NCBI RefSeq assembly: GCF_005795905.1
Contig: NZ_VAWE01000001.1
Span: 8,187,501 to 8,251,500 of the forward strand
Length of the DNA stretch: 64,000 bases
DNA from: Streptomyces marianii
GTDB taxonomy: Bacteria > Actinomycetota > Actinomycetes > Streptomycetales > Streptomycetaceae
Reading direction: 5' to 3'
This document shows positions 10,080 through 19,127 of the stretch, piece after piece. A model generated the notes under the pieces. It was given only the letters and a program-made list of their open reading frames with translations. It was not told the origin of the DNA and searched no databases. Both the position numbers and the translations under genes were made by a program. Positions within the stretch are counted from its first letter, which is position 1. Each line of letters starts with the position of its first letter.

Positions 10080-10727
10080 ATGACCGACGGAACGACCTGG
10101 CTCGCTGCTCCCCGATGCATCGCCTTCGGAGGCTACCGCGTGGTGCTCGCCCGAGGGCTCTCCCCGCATGAGCTCGCCGGGCGCCTCGCGGAGACGGTGT
10201 CGTACGGCGCGGAGCACGTGGTCGTGGAGGTGGGGGACCACACCGGGGAGTCTCTTCTGGAGTTCATGGACGACACCTACGGCGATTCCTTCGACGGCAT
10301 CGGCCTGCGCCTCGGTAGCGCCGGTGACTGGGCCTACGCGGTCGCGTACGGCGGCTGGCCGGGTGAGTTCGGCCCTCCGGACCCGGTGTCGCGCGGCGGG
10401 ACGCACGTCTGCCTCCTGGAGTACGAGGAGGAGAACGGCAAGCCGGTCCCGCCGCAGTTCGCGTACTTCCACGACGGCCGCCTGCTGAGTGCCTGCAATC
10501 TGCATCTGGACGGCTCGTGGGGCTATCGGGGGGTCGAAGGCGACCCCGTGACGGCCGCCCCCTTGCAGGAGTTGCTCACCGCCGCCGGCCTTCCGGACCC
10601 GGAGCGGGACGGCAGAGAGGTACACCGCACCGCACTGGGCGTCGTGGAGAAGTACTTCGGGCTATCGCTACCGCAAGACCCGATCGTCAGCGGCGCTTTG
10701 CCGGCCGTCCTGGTGGAACCGGCGTAG
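10080..10727 (+). CDS. DUF6461-like protein
   Basis: A 215-residue protein from the ATG at 10080; in-frame ATGs at 10071 and 10023 are possible alternatives. The N-terminal segment CIAFGGYRVVLARGLSPHEL followed by acidic, aromatic-rich blocks (YGDSFDGIGLRLG, WAYAVAYGGWPGEF) resembles the DUF6461 family of Streptomyces, which has no known function. It lies 65 bp after the YCII-like gene and could be co-transcribed with it. No signal peptide or membrane segment is present. Confidence 0.6.
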   Translation: MTDGTTWLAAPRCIAFGGYRVVLARGLSPHELAGRLAETVSYGAEHVVVEVGDHTGESLLEFMDDTYGDSFDGIGLRLGSAGDWAYAVAYGGWPGEFGPPDPVSRGGTHVCLLEYEEENGKPVPPQFAYFHDGRLLSACNLHLDGSWGYRGVEGDPVTAAPLQELLTAAGLPDPERDGREVHRTALGVVEKYFGLSLPQDPIVSGALPAVLVEPA

Positions 10728-10994
10728 CCCGCAGCCCATTCTCCGCCCCGCGGTCCCTGCGACGCGTCAACGACGGATCCGTCGCTCCCCGCTCGGACCT
10801 CCGGGGTCGCCGAAGGTCGTGGGGTCCGTAGCGGACACCGAGGCCCGCTCCGACAGGACGGGGCGGCTCAGGCTGCCGTGCGCTCCGTTCCCACATGCCG
10901 CGCCGCGCGGCCCTTCTCCCCGCTGCACGATGACGGTTCTTCCGCCGGCGGGACACGAGTGACGCCGTGCGGCCCAGCGCCTGGGAGCGGGTGA

Positions 10995-11648
10995 ATGTGC
11001 GGGCCTTGCCGAGGGCGGGTAGCCCATAGTGGAGCCCTGCACCTGTTGATCAACAAGAACGGACGGCCTGTGTCTCTGACGACTGCGTACAGCGAATCCT
11101 CCACCGCGCGCGTGCCCGGACGGTCCTGGACGGTCCGTCTGACGGGCCACGCGGACCACTCCGCCACGGTCTCCTGCAGTACCGCCGCGTGCCGGATGCC
11201 GCCCCGCTCCAAGGACCTCGCGAGCTTGCGCGCGTTCGCCGCCCGGCATGCCGCCGCCCATGCCCGCGCCGCCACCATCCGCCCGAACGCCTCCTGCCAC
11301 TGCCGTGCCGAGCAGTGCGGCGCCCACCAGGACACCCGCGTGCAGTGCGCCGGATCGGTAGTCATGATCCTCCGCCACGACCCCGCCGTCGGACGCGTCT
11401 GGACCGCGGCCGAGGTCTGCGCCGGCTGTGCCCCGCTGCTCCCGCACGCCACCGTCGTCGCCAGCGCCCCACGGCCCCGTCCCACCGCCAACGCGGCCGC
11501 GCAGACTATGCCCCGGCTCCCCGCCGCCCGGACCACCACTGCGGTGCCAGGGGGCTTCTCCTCGCCCGGCACACCCGGCGCCGAGAACGACGCCGGCGCC
11601 GTGCGGCGGCCCCGGCGCGGCGTCCACGGGCCCGGGCGCCGCTCCTGA
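10995..11648 (+). CDS. Conserved Streptomyces Cys/His-rich hypothetical protein
   Basis: Up to 217 residues. The start is uncertain: ATG 10995, TTG 11045 or GTG 11069. The core reads LLINKNGRPVSLTTAYSE, then a cysteine- and histidine-rich part with VSCSTAACRMPPRSKD, FAARHAAAHARA, CHCRAEQCGAH, VQCAGSVV and EVCAGCAPLL. The paired Cys and His residues suggest metal binding. The C-terminal 60 residues are low-complexity and Pro/Ala-rich. I recall similar uncharacterised proteins in Streptomyces, but assign no function. A degraded copy of part of this gene lies at 15444-15531 on the same strand, which supports this reading frame. Confidence 0.6.
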   Translation: MCGPCRGRVAHSGALHLLINKNGRPVSLTTAYSESSTARVPGRSWTVRLTGHADHSATVSCSTAACRMPPRSKDLASLRAFAARHAAAHARAATIRPNASCHCRAEQCGAHQDTRVQCAGSVVMILRHDPAVGRVWTAAEVCAGCAPLLPHATVVASAPRPRPTANAAAQTMPRLPAARTTTAVPGGFSSPGTPGAENDAGAVRRPRRGVHGPGRRS

Positions 11649-11942
11649 CGGCCCCGACCCGAGCCCCCGCACCACCCGGGCCAACGAGCCCCGCCGGTAC
11701 CTGTGGCCACTGGCGACCGTCCTGCGTCTCTGCATCGGGAAGAACGTACCGCTGTGCCTCCTCGGAAACGCACCGACCGCTGAACCCCACTCACGGGACA
11801 GCTCTCAGGGGGCGGGGAGCCCCGGGTCCTGGGTGTCCCGAACGGCTGGTCACGGTCCCTCTCGCGCCGCTGCCCCCGGCCCGGCCGCCCGCGCTGACCG
11901 AGATGAGTGGAAAGGTGCGCCCGGACCAGGCAGGCTGATGGC

Positions 11943-13067
11943 ATGCGGTCGGTCATCCGCTCATCCGTGCGCCCGCGAGCGGACGGTCACCACCGGGTCC
12001 TCTGGGTGCTCGCGCAATGCCTGCCTTTCGCGATCGCGGTCCTGGTGGTGGTCATCGAGCTCACGCCCCTGCATGTCATGTACACGGGACCGCTGCTGAC
12101 CGCAACACCGGCATTGGCGGCGGTCACCATGGGCCCCAGGGGCACGATCGCGGCTGCCGCCTTCGCGCTTGTCATCAGCGTGATCACCGCCACCTACAAC
12201 CAGGCCTGGCAGAACCAGCAGGTCTACACCAACCTCCTCGCCCTCACACTGGTGTCTGCCGCGAGCATCACCACCAGTAGCGCCGCCCGCACGCGCAGCG
12301 AGAACGAGCTCAACCAGATCCGAAGGATCGCCGTCGTCGCGCAGGAGGTGCTGCTGCGCCCGGTGCCCGCCCGGATCGGCCCGCTGCACGCGGGCAGCAT
12401 GTACGTCGCGGCCGAGACCGGTGCCCAGATCGGCGGTGATCTCTACGAGGCCGTGCAAACCCGCTTCGGGGTGCGACTCATCATCGGCGACGTCCGCGGC
12501 AAGGGCCTTCCCGCGGTGCGCGCCGCCGCTGCCGTGCTGGGGGCCTTCCGGGAGGCGGCCCACTACCAGGAGAACCTGGTGGACGTCATGGAGCACTGTG
12601 CGGCGGCCCTGGAGCGGGAGCGCCTGTCGCCGGGCGTGGACCCGGACGCCCGCGTGGAGGGGTTCGTCACGGCGCTGGTGGCCCAGGTCCCGCAGGAGCC
12701 GGTGGTCGAGATCGTCAACCGCGGCCATCCGTCCCCGCTGGTGCTGCACCGCGGCAGGGCGGAGGCCCTGACGCCGGGGTGCCCGCTGCCGCCGCTCGGC
12801 CTTGATGAGCTCCTGCCCGAGCCGTCCGAGGGCAAGGCGGAGTCCTATCCGTTCGTCCGCGGCGACCGCCTGCTGCTGCACACCGACGGTGTGATCGAGG
12901 CACGCGACAGCGACGGCGAGTTCTTCGCGCTGCCCGATGCCTTCGAGGCCGTTCGCGGGAACGCCCCCGGAGAGTTCCTGGACGAGCTCCACCAGGCGCT
13001 GACACGGCACTCGTCAGGCTGTCTCGCCGACGATATCGCGATGGTGATCATCGAGAGGGTCGATTAG
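11943..13067 (+). CDS. Membrane-anchored PP2C/SpoIIE-type phosphatase
   Basis: A 374-residue protein from the ATG at 11943. Residues 20-110 hold three to four membrane segments (VLWVLAQCLPFAIAVLVVVI, an Ala-rich helix near TPALAAVTMG, and IAAAAFALVISVITA). A cytoplasmic SpoIIE domain follows, with GAQIGGDLYEAV, RLIIGDVRGKGLPAV, NRGHPSPLVLHRG, LLLHTDGVIEARD and DDIAMVII. The metal-binding aspartates of PP2C enzymes are all present. Such proteins dephosphorylate anti-anti-sigma factors in partner-switching networks; Streptomyces has many, and the partner here is unknown. The anti-sigma-type kinase at 48751 is far away and need not be linked. Confidence 0.85.
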   Translation: MRSVIRSSVRPRADGHHRVLWVLAQCLPFAIAVLVVVIELTPLHVMYTGPLLTATPALAAVTMGPRGTIAAAAFALVISVITATYNQAWQNQQVYTNLLALTLVSAASITTSSAARTRSENELNQIRRIAVVAQEVLLRPVPARIGPLHAGSMYVAAETGAQIGGDLYEAVQTRFGVRLIIGDVRGKGLPAVRAAAAVLGAFREAAHYQENLVDVMEHCAAALERERLSPGVDPDARVEGFVTALVAQVPQEPVVEIVNRGHPSPLVLHRGRAEALTPGCPLPPLGLDELLPEPSEGKAESYPFVRGDRLLLHTDGVIEARDSDGEFFALPDAFEAVRGNAPGEFLDELHQALTRHSSGCLADDIAMVIIERVD

Positions 13068-13550
13068 ACGGGGGCGGGCCGCTCCGGGTGGCGCCTGCTT
13101 TCGCATCCGCTCCGGCGCATCGCTGCTCCACCGTGCCGACGCGCCGCCCGCCAGGCGCGGCCTCCGGTCCGAGCGCCGGCGCCTTCCTCCGAGGGCCGCG
13201 AGCCGTTCCGAGGTCTCCCGGGCGCCACGTCGGGACCGCCCAGGCGCCGGTCCCGCTCCCGCGCGTTCATCCTGCCGAGCTCCGAGTGGCGGGCTGACCA
13301 GTGGTCTTCGCGCCGGACGACCGCCTGCGACCGGCACGGAGGCCACGGTCGGCGGTGCCGGTGTGCTGCCGGGGCGCACCGGCGGCGCACATTCGCTGAT
13401 TCGTCCTCGGGGCCACGTCCGCAGATGGGCAGGGCGAGACGAGGTGGTATCGATTCGATCGTCGCAACACTCATTTCAATCGTGACAGCTAGTGGAGACG
13501 ACGAATTCGAGTGTATCGTCAAACGTAGACGCCATTGAGGAGGCCTGCAC
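13068..13550 (+). other. Promoter region of the aminotransferase/Lrp pair
   Basis: A 483-bp spacer. The first 350 bp show no gene. The last 100 bp (from 13447) are clearly less GC-rich and carry several ATCG-type half-sites (ATCGATTCGATCGTCG at 13449, CAATCGTGAC, GTATCGTC), a plausible promoter and binding region for the Lrp regulator encoded two genes on. GAGGAGG at 13537-13543 is the ribosome-binding site for 13551. Confidence 0.4.
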
Positions 13551-14915
13551 ATGTCCATGTCCATCGATCGCACCCGGCTGCGGCAACTGCTCTCCCGCGA
13601 GGCCGCCGAGTCGACGGCCCGCAATCCCCGCTCGAAGGCCGCGTACGAGGCAGCCGACCACCTGTTCGGACGGGTGCCGATGACGTGGATGAACAAGAAC
13701 GCCGGGACCTTCCCCCGCTACCTCGCCGGCGCCCACGGTGCGCGGGTGACCGACATCGACGGCCACGAGTACATCGACTTCTGCCTCGGCGACACCGGTG
13801 CCATGGCCGGTCACTCCCCGGCAGTCGTCGCCGACGCCGTCGAGCGCCGATTCCGCGAGCAGGGTGGCGCCACCGCGATGCTGCCCACGGAGGACGCCGA
13901 GTGGGTGGGCGCCGAGCTCACGCGCCGCTTCGGCCTGCCCCGCTGGTCCTTCTCGCTCACCGCCACGGACGCCAACCGGTGGGCCATCCGGCTGGCACGG
14001 GCGGTCACCGGCCGCCAGAAGATCCTCTTCAACAGCTACTGCTACCACGGAAGCGTCGACGAGTCCCTCATCGTCACCGGACCGGAAGGGCGCGGGGCGA
14101 CCAGTCGTCCCGGCAACGTCGGCGCTCCGTGCGACGTGACGCTGACCAGTCGCGTCGCCGAGTTCAACGACCTGGAGGGGCTGGAGCGGGAACTGGCGCA
14201 GGGGGACGTGGCCGCGGTCCTCATGGAGCCCGCCCTCACCAACATCGGCATCGTGCTGCCCGAGCCGGGCTACCTCGAAGGTGTCCGCGAGCTGACCCGC
14301 AGGCACGGCGTACTGCTGGTCAACGACGAGACCCACACCTTCTCCGCCGGCCCCGGTGGCGCCACCGCCGCCTGGGCCTTGGAGCCCGACATCCTCACCA
14401 TCGGCAAGGCCGTCGCCGGAGGTGTCCCGGCCGGTGCCTACGGCCTGTCCGCCGACCTCGCCGACCGACTTCTCCGCCGTGGGGACCTCGACCTCGTCGA
14501 CATGGGCGGGGTCGGCGGCACCCTCGCGGGCAACGCCCTGTCCGTCGCGGCCATGCGGGCAACCCTCGAGCACGTGCTCACCGACAGTGCCTTCGCGGCC
14601 ATGTCCGCGCTCTCCGCCCGCTTCGAGCAAGGCGTCCAGAGCGGCATCGAGAAGCACGGTCTGCCCTGGTCGGTCAGCCGCCTCGGCGCCCGCACGGAGT
14701 ACCGGTTCACGGCGCCCGCGCCGCGCACCGGTACCGAGTCCGCCGCCGCCTCCGACCCGGAGCTCGAGGACTTCCTGCACCTGTGGATGGCCAACCGGGG
14801 GGTCCTCATGACGCCGTTCCACAACATGGCGCTGATGTGCCCCGCCACCACCGAGGCCGACGTCGACGCCCACACCACCCTCTTCGCCGGCGCTCTGGCG
14901 GAACTGGCAGGCTGA
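13551..14915 (+). CDS. PLP-dependent class III aminotransferase / aminomutase-like enzyme
   Basis: A 454-residue protein from the ATG at 13551, seven bases after GAGGAGG. It has the class III (ornithine aminotransferase/GSA-aminomutase) layout: GARVTDIDGHEYIDF, then FCLGDTGAMAGHSP. LVNDETHTFSAGPGG holds the PLP-contacting Asp, and DILTIGKAVAGGVPAGAYG holds the Lys that forms the Schiff base. GGVGGTLAGNALSVAA is the phosphate-binding Thr region. The sequence is closer to the glutamate-1-semialdehyde aminomutase group than to acetylornithine aminotransferases. Its substrate is unknown; hemL itself would normally sit with haem genes, so this is probably a specialised amino acid aminotransferase. 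It is co-transcribed with the Lrp gene, whose product may sense the substrate. Confidence 0.85.
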   Translation: MSMSIDRTRLRQLLSREAAESTARNPRSKAAYEAADHLFGRVPMTWMNKNAGTFPRYLAGAHGARVTDIDGHEYIDFCLGDTGAMAGHSPAVVADAVERRFREQGGATAMLPTEDAEWVGAELTRRFGLPRWSFSLTATDANRWAIRLARAVTGRQKILFNSYCYHGSVDESLIVTGPEGRGATSRPGNVGAPCDVTLTSRVAEFNDLEGLERELAQGDVAAVLMEPALTNIGIVLPEPGYLEGVRELTRRHGVLLVNDETHTFSAGPGGATAAWALEPDILTIGKAVAGGVPAGAYGLSADLADRLLRRGDLDLVDMGGVGGTLAGNALSVAAMRATLEHVLTDSAFAAMSALSARFEQGVQSGIEKHGLPWSVSRLGARTEYRFTAPAPRTGTESAAASDPELEDFLHLWMANRGVLMTPFHNMALMCPATTEADVDAHTTLFAGALAELAG

Positions 14916-14920
14916 CACCC

Positions 14921-15361
14921 GTGGACGACATCGACCGCGCCATTCTCCGCGAACTCCAGACGGACGGCCGCATCCCCTACGCAGACCTCGGTCCCAAGGT
15001 GGGGCTTTCCCCCTCCGCCGCACGGCAGCGCCTGCAGCGGCTCATCGACACGAAGGCCGTCCAGGTCGTGGGCGTCACCGACCCCATGGCCATGGGCGGC
15101 CAGGCCATGGCCATGCTCGGTATCCGCGTCGACGGCGACCCGCGGGCCGTCGCCGACGCTCTTTCCGCCCGTGACGAGGTCGTCTACGCGGTGCTCACCG
15201 CCGGGCACTACGCCCTCTTCGCCGAGGTCGTCAGTCCTGGGCCGGCCGACCTGCTCGACTTCGTCAACGACGCCGTCCGGCCCATCGAGGGGGTGGCCGG
15301 TGTCGACACCTTCCCGTACTTCGGCATCCACACCCACCGCTTCATGTGGAACGTCGGCTGA
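14921..15361 (+). CDS. Lrp/AsnC family transcriptional regulator
   Basis: A 146-residue protein starting at the GTG at 14921, five bases after the aminotransferase stop. The N-terminal winged helix is DDIDRAILRELQTDGRIPYADLG with VGLSPSAARQRLQRL as recognition helix. The C-terminal RAM/AsnC ligand domain carries VVYAVLTAGHYALFAEVV and ends in TFPYFGIHTHRFMWNVG. Regulators of this family usually bind an amino acid and control the adjacent enzyme gene, so local control of the aminotransferase is the simplest guess. Confidence 0.9.
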   Translation: MDDIDRAILRELQTDGRIPYADLGPKVGLSPSAARQRLQRLIDTKAVQVVGVTDPMAMGGQAMAMLGIRVDGDPRAVADALSARDEVVYAVLTAGHYALFAEVVSPGPADLLDFVNDAVRPIEGVAGVDTFPYFGIHTHRFMWNVG

Positions 15362-15443
15362 TCGGTCCCTCACCACCGCTTCCAGCCCACGGCGTCACAG
15401 CCGTCCCCGTTCGCGGCACGGTCCGCACCGTACGCCGCGGAGA

Positions 15444-15531
15444 GTCTCCGGCAGCACCGCCGAGTGCCGGACACCGGCCCGCTCCATGCTGCGGCGTGCC
15501 GGGCGCTTGCCGCCGGGCACGCCGCCGCCCA
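15444..15531 (+). pseudogene. Degraded fragment of the Cys-rich gene at 10995
   Basis: This stretch aligns base by base with 11167-11261. Both read GTCTCC-GCAG-ACCGCC, then GTGCCGG, CCCGCTCCA, and end in GCCGCCGCCCA; the copy lacks a few bases in the middle. Translated, it reads SGSTAECRTPARS against CSTAACRMPPRSK before losing frame. No start, ribosome-binding site or downstream part is preserved, so it is a remnant. It lies in the 536-bp convergent spacer 15362-15897, where nothing else is recognised. Confidence 0.6.
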
Positions 15532-15897
15532 CCGGGTCTGTCGGCTGCACCGCATGGACGTGAAGTGGTGGGGCATCAGGGGGGTCCGGGCAGGCGGCCC
15601 GTCTCCCCGCCGAACCGCCGCACCGTCCCCGGACGGCCCTCAGCGCTCCGCGTCGGTCGTGCGGCCGGGGGTCGGTGGCCGCTTGTACGAGGTTGTGCTC
15701 CAGCCGTTCGAGGGTGTGCGGGGCGGCCGTGCGTTCGCCGTCCTGAGGCCGGCCGTGTACCGCTGATCAGAAGGAGGGCTTGGGGCGCCTTCGCCGAACA
15801 AGCGCCCGCCCGAGTCCCGCCACCGCAGGACCGGCGCTTCCACGGCCGTGTCGCCCGCGCTCGTGCGAAGCGCGGGCCACACGGCACGGGACGGGTG

Positions 15898-17400
15898 TCA
15901 GGCGTTCGCCGCCGGACCGGCGGTGCGCCGCCGCCGGACCAGCGCGAGCACACCGTCCAGGACCAGGAAGGCCAGCAGGGACCAGCCCAGCAGCGGGAAC
16001 GCCCAGCCGACGGCGACCACCAGGGGCACGGTCACGGCCAGGGCGGGCCAGGGCAGGTGCCGCCACGTGCCGCGCGCGGGTGCGCGGCCCACCAGGGCAC
16101 GGCGGTCCGCCCGGGTGGGCCGGCGCTGCCACCACACGCGGTAGCCGAGCACGATGCCGACGCTCAGCCCGAGCGCGATGACCGCGAGGACGATCTGGTT
16201 GGCCAGTCCGAAGAGGGTGCCCATGTGGGCGCGTACGCCGAGGCTGCTGAGCTTGGCCAGCACCGGGTGGTCCGCCCAGTCGACACGCGAGGTGATCTCG
16301 CCGCTGTGCGGGTCGACGGCCGCCTTGTCCATGCGGACCGGCCACAGGCCGTCGGTCTGGGCGACCGTCCAGGTGCTCTCCTCGTCGGCCGGCACGCTGA
16401 GCTCCACCGGACCGTCGAGACCCGCGGCACGGGCCTTCTCCAGGATCCGGTCGGGGCTGAGTCCCTGCGGAAGGCCGCTGTCCACGGCGTTCCCGCCGGT
16501 CTCGTGCCCGTCGGAGCGGTCGGAGGAGCCCTCAGCGGATGCGGTGGTGTCCAGTTCGGGCGCGTATGCGCTCAGGGAGGTGCGCAGTTCGGTGAAGCGT
16601 TCGCCGGCGTACGCCGACCAGGTCAGACCGGTGGCACTGAGGACGAGCAGCCCGGCCGAGATCCACACGCCGGTGATCGCGTGGAGGCTGCGGCTGCGGC
16701 GCACTCCGCGGGCCCCGCGCTCGGGCAGCAGCATGTCGCGCTTCGCTCCCCCCGCGTAGGTGCGCCGGCGTCCGAACCACAGCAGCAGACCGCCCAGGAC
16801 CAGCACCCACAGCCAGCTCGCGGCGAGTTCGGAGTACAGCCGGCCCGTCTCCCCGAGGTGGAGGTTGCGGTGCAGGTCGTCCAGCCAGGTCGCCAGGGGC
16901 GTCGAGCCGGACCAGGTCGTCAGGGCGCCGCGTACCTCGGCGGTGTAGGGATCGACGTAGACGGTGCGCTGCTTGTCCTGCTCGGCGAGCTCGGGGACGG
17001 AGAGCACGATCTTGGTGGTGTGGTCGGCGGCCTCGGGCGGGATGACCGACACGATGCTGCCCTCGGGGTGGGCCTCGCGGGCAGACGCTGTCTGCTCCGT
17101 CAGCGGTTTCGGCGTCCCACCCACCTCCTCCACCCGCAGCTCCTGGCTGTAGACGAGCTGGTCCAGCTGGGGAACGGCGGTGTACGCCAGCCCGGTCAGC
17201 GCCGCTACCAGCAGGAACGGGGCGACCAGGATGCCGGCGTAGAAGTGCAGCCGGGTCAGCAGGGGCCACCAGCCGGAGCGTGTACGACCGTTGGCGGGGG
17301 CGGCGGACGAGGTCGTGCCGGACCGGTCGGACGTGGGCTTCTCGTCCGGGGAGTCGGCGGCTGGAGCTCCGTTGGGAGAGGCGTCGGAGGTGGTGCTCAT
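15898..17400 (-). CDS. PepSY-associated membrane protein (PiuB-like)
   Basis: A 500-residue protein from the ATG at 17400, preceded by CAGGAG. A 45-residue hydrophilic N-terminus is followed by a first membrane helix, YAGILVAPFLLVAALTGLAY, and then a PepSY-type external loop (VVYSQELRVEEVGG to VDPYTAEVRG). Further helices follow: SWLWVLVLGGLLLWFG, an ITGVWISAGLLVLSATG helix, a second PepSY-like loop, and two C-terminal helices (VLAVIALGLSVGIVLGYRVW and LAVTVPLVVAVGWAFPLL). This matches the PepSY-TM family, often linked to iron or copper handling. The membrane-protein gene at 17626 precedes it on the same strand and its paralogue lies at 28942. A metal-related role is inferred from the family only. 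Confidence 0.85.
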   Translation of the reverse strand: MSTTSDASPNGAPAADSPDEKPTSDRSGTTSSAAPANGRTRSGWWPLLTRLHFYAGILVAPFLLVAALTGLAYTAVPQLDQLVYSQELRVEEVGGTPKPLTEQTASAREAHPEGSIVSVIPPEAADHTTKIVLSVPELAEQDKQRTVYVDPYTAEVRGALTTWSGSTPLATWLDDLHRNLHLGETGRLYSELAASWLWVLVLGGLLLWFGRRRTYAGGAKRDMLLPERGARGVRRSRSLHAITGVWISAGLLVLSATGLTWSAYAGERFTELRTSLSAYAPELDTTASAEGSSDRSDGHETGGNAVDSGLPQGLSPDRILEKARAAGLDGPVELSVPADEESTWTVAQTDGLWPVRMDKAAVDPHSGEITSRVDWADHPVLAKLSSLGVRAHMGTLFGLANQIVLAVIALGLSVGIVLGYRVWWQRRPTRADRRALVGRAPARGTWRHLPWPALAVTVPLVVAVGWAFPLLGWSLLAFLVLDGVLALVRRRRTAGPAANA

Positions 17401-17625
17401 GAGTGGGTTCAGCTCCTGAAGTCCTGCCCGGCCCGCACGCGGCGGGCCGGGGCTGTTCACTGCCGGAAGGGCGCGCGCCACCGATCGGTCCTCGGCGCGA
17501 CGAGCGGAGCCGCGCGGGAGCCGGGGGCACGCGTGAGAGCCGCCGTGTGCGGCCGGATGGTCCGGCTTCACGGGCGGTGGGAACACCGGCCGGGCGAGCG
17601 GCGCGTCGGCACCGCTGCGGTCGGA

Positions 17626-18318
17626 TCAGTGGGTGAACAGCACAGGCGGACCACGCCGGGCGACCATGTGCTCCAGGACCCGGGTGCGGTACGGCACCTC
17701 GCGGTCCGAGCCGCGGTCCAGCGGATGGCGGCGGCGTGCGAGCAACGCCCCGACCCGCGACCACCGCCGCAGCAGGGACAGAGCGTGCAGCGCCGCCGAC
17801 AGGGGTGCGCCCAGGAGTCGGCACAGCCGCCACACCACGGCCTCCCCCTGGCGCAGCCACCAGGCGGCACCGAGCCCGGCGACCAGGTGGGCGAGCAGCA
17901 TGAGCGGGCTCAGATGGGCGGAGGCCGTGGCCATGCCGACGGATTCGGCCCCTGCGCCGGCGGCTCCGGTCACGACTTCCGAGCCGTAGGCGCCCATATG
18001 CCCTGCATGCGACATGAGTTCGACAGGCTGGCCGTTGGCCGCGGAGGGCGACGTCCGGGAGTGGTCCGGGCCGGTGAACGCGAAGAAAAGGTGCAGCGCG
18101 CCCTGCGTGACCGTGACCGCACCCGCGATCTGCCCGAAAGTGCGCTCCCGTCCGGCGAGGCGCCCCGCCGTGACCGCGACGGCCGTGCCGCCGACCGCGA
18201 GCAGGGCGAAGGGCGGATGATGCCCGCCGGCCACACTGTGCCCGGTGGCCGCCAGGAGCACGCACACCAGGCTGAACACCGCCACCCGCGTGGCACGGAG
18301 CAGGCCACGGTCGGCCAT
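17626..18318 (-). CDS. Small membrane protein, paralogue of the protein at 28942
   Basis: A 230-residue protein. The ATG at 18318 is chosen because GAGGAGGAG ends 3 nt upstream. There are four or five hydrophobic segments: RVAVFSLVCVLLAATGHSVA, FALLAVGGTAVAVTAG, AGAVTVTQGALHLFFAF and LMLLAHLVAGLGAAW. A His/Met-containing loop (MSHAGHMGAYGSE) lies between helices three and four, and the C-terminus is basic. The ATGH and VTQGALH motifs recur in the protein at 28942, so the two are paralogues. Position upstream of a PepSY protein, plus the His/Met loop, suggests a link to copper. That is inference; the family has no assigned reaction. Confidence 0.75.
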   Translation of the reverse strand: MADRGLLRATRVAVFSLVCVLLAATGHSVAGGHHPPFALLAVGGTAVAVTAGRLAGRERTFGQIAGAVTVTQGALHLFFAFTGPDHSRTSPSAANGQPVELMSHAGHMGAYGSEVVTGAAGAGAESVGMATASAHLSPLMLLAHLVAGLGAAWWLRQGEAVVWRLCRLLGAPLSAALHALSLLRRWSRVGALLARRRHPLDRGSDREVPYRTRVLEHMVARRGPPVLFTH

Positions 18319-18639
18319 CACTCCTCCTCGCGTTCGTCGGGCGGTCATGCCTCTTCCGCACTACTACGTGTGCGGATCCGTCACCGTTCAATCTCGGCCA
18401 CGGATGGTGCCCCGACAGCGGTCGGGACGGTCGACGTGACCGAGCCCGTGCGGCGCGTGCTCAAGGGGGCGTATGGGCGCGCACGGCTGGGGCCGGGTGA
18501 GCTTACCTTGACCAAGAACAGCCGCGTCGTTGGGCGTGGGCAAGGTCCGATGCGGCGCGGGCCCCGAGTTCCGTCACCGATCGTCGCTCTCCATCGGATA
18601 CGGCAGGTACGTACGCCGGTCGGCGTCGACGGCCGGACG
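18319..18639 (+). other. Intergenic, divergent promoter region
   Basis: About 320 bp between the membrane-protein start and the regulator remnant. AT-richer DNA at 18355-18400 (CACTACTACGTGTGCGG and following) is a plausible promoter. No gene is seen. Confidence 0.35.
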
Positions 18640-18985
18640 GTCGGCGAAGAGCCCCTGGCGGTACTGCTCCTCGGGGCCGGGGCGCTGGTGTTGTGGACCG
18701 CCCGTGCGAGCGCCCGGCACCGCGGGGGCTGGGGCGAGCCCGGCACGACGTACGCCGTCGGACTCGGCTGCGAGATCCGCCACGCGCACGGCTCGTCCAC
18801 TCCGACGGCCTGGACCTCACCGGACATTCCGCCGCCACCCCGATCGGCATGGGCTGCCGCATCTGCGAACGCCTCGACTGCCCCCAGCGGGCCGCGCCGC
18901 CCCTGGACCGCGCCTCGCGGATCGATCAGAACAGCAGCACCTTCGTGCCGTACCCGGTCGACGCGACCGGAACGGGGGTGACCAC
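18640..18985 (+). pseudogene. Frameshifted 3' remnant of an XRE/ScfR-type regulator
   Basis: Two overlapping frames carry successive parts of one conserved C-terminal domain. In the first frame, residues read ALVLWTARASARHRGGWGE and then TTYAVGLGCEIRHAH, up to about 18790. In the next frame they continue as RLVHSDGLDLTGH, PIGMGCRICERLDCPQRA and STFVPYPV, up to about 18955. This is the signature end of the short-chain fatty acyl-CoA regulators (ScfR/RamB-like, XRE N-terminus). Loss of one base near 18790 explains the switch. The helix-turn-helix N-terminal half is missing. The second frame runs on without a stop into the ABC ATPase gene, which is probably chance. Confidence 0.7.
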
Positions 18986-19127
18986 CTGCCGGGCCGGACC
19001 GGTCTGCGTGAGCAAGCGAAATTCGTCGACTGCCGGGAACTGGCACGCCACTTGGACCGACTACTCACCCGTGGGCGGGCCCGTTGGGCTCGTCCGGGCA
19101 ATGACGGAGGGCCGGAAGGACACGTGG

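Noticed and set aside
15346..18981. A 1211-codon open frame on the plus strand across 15.3-19 kb
   Set aside because: It is antisense to the PepSY and membrane-protein genes. Only its last part (about 18640-18790) is meaningful, as one half of the broken ScfR-type regulator.
18986..19127. Zur box upstream of the aztA-like gene
   Set aside because: I looked for a TGAAAATGATTTTCA-like palindrome and found none, so zinc control of this operon is not supported by the sequence.
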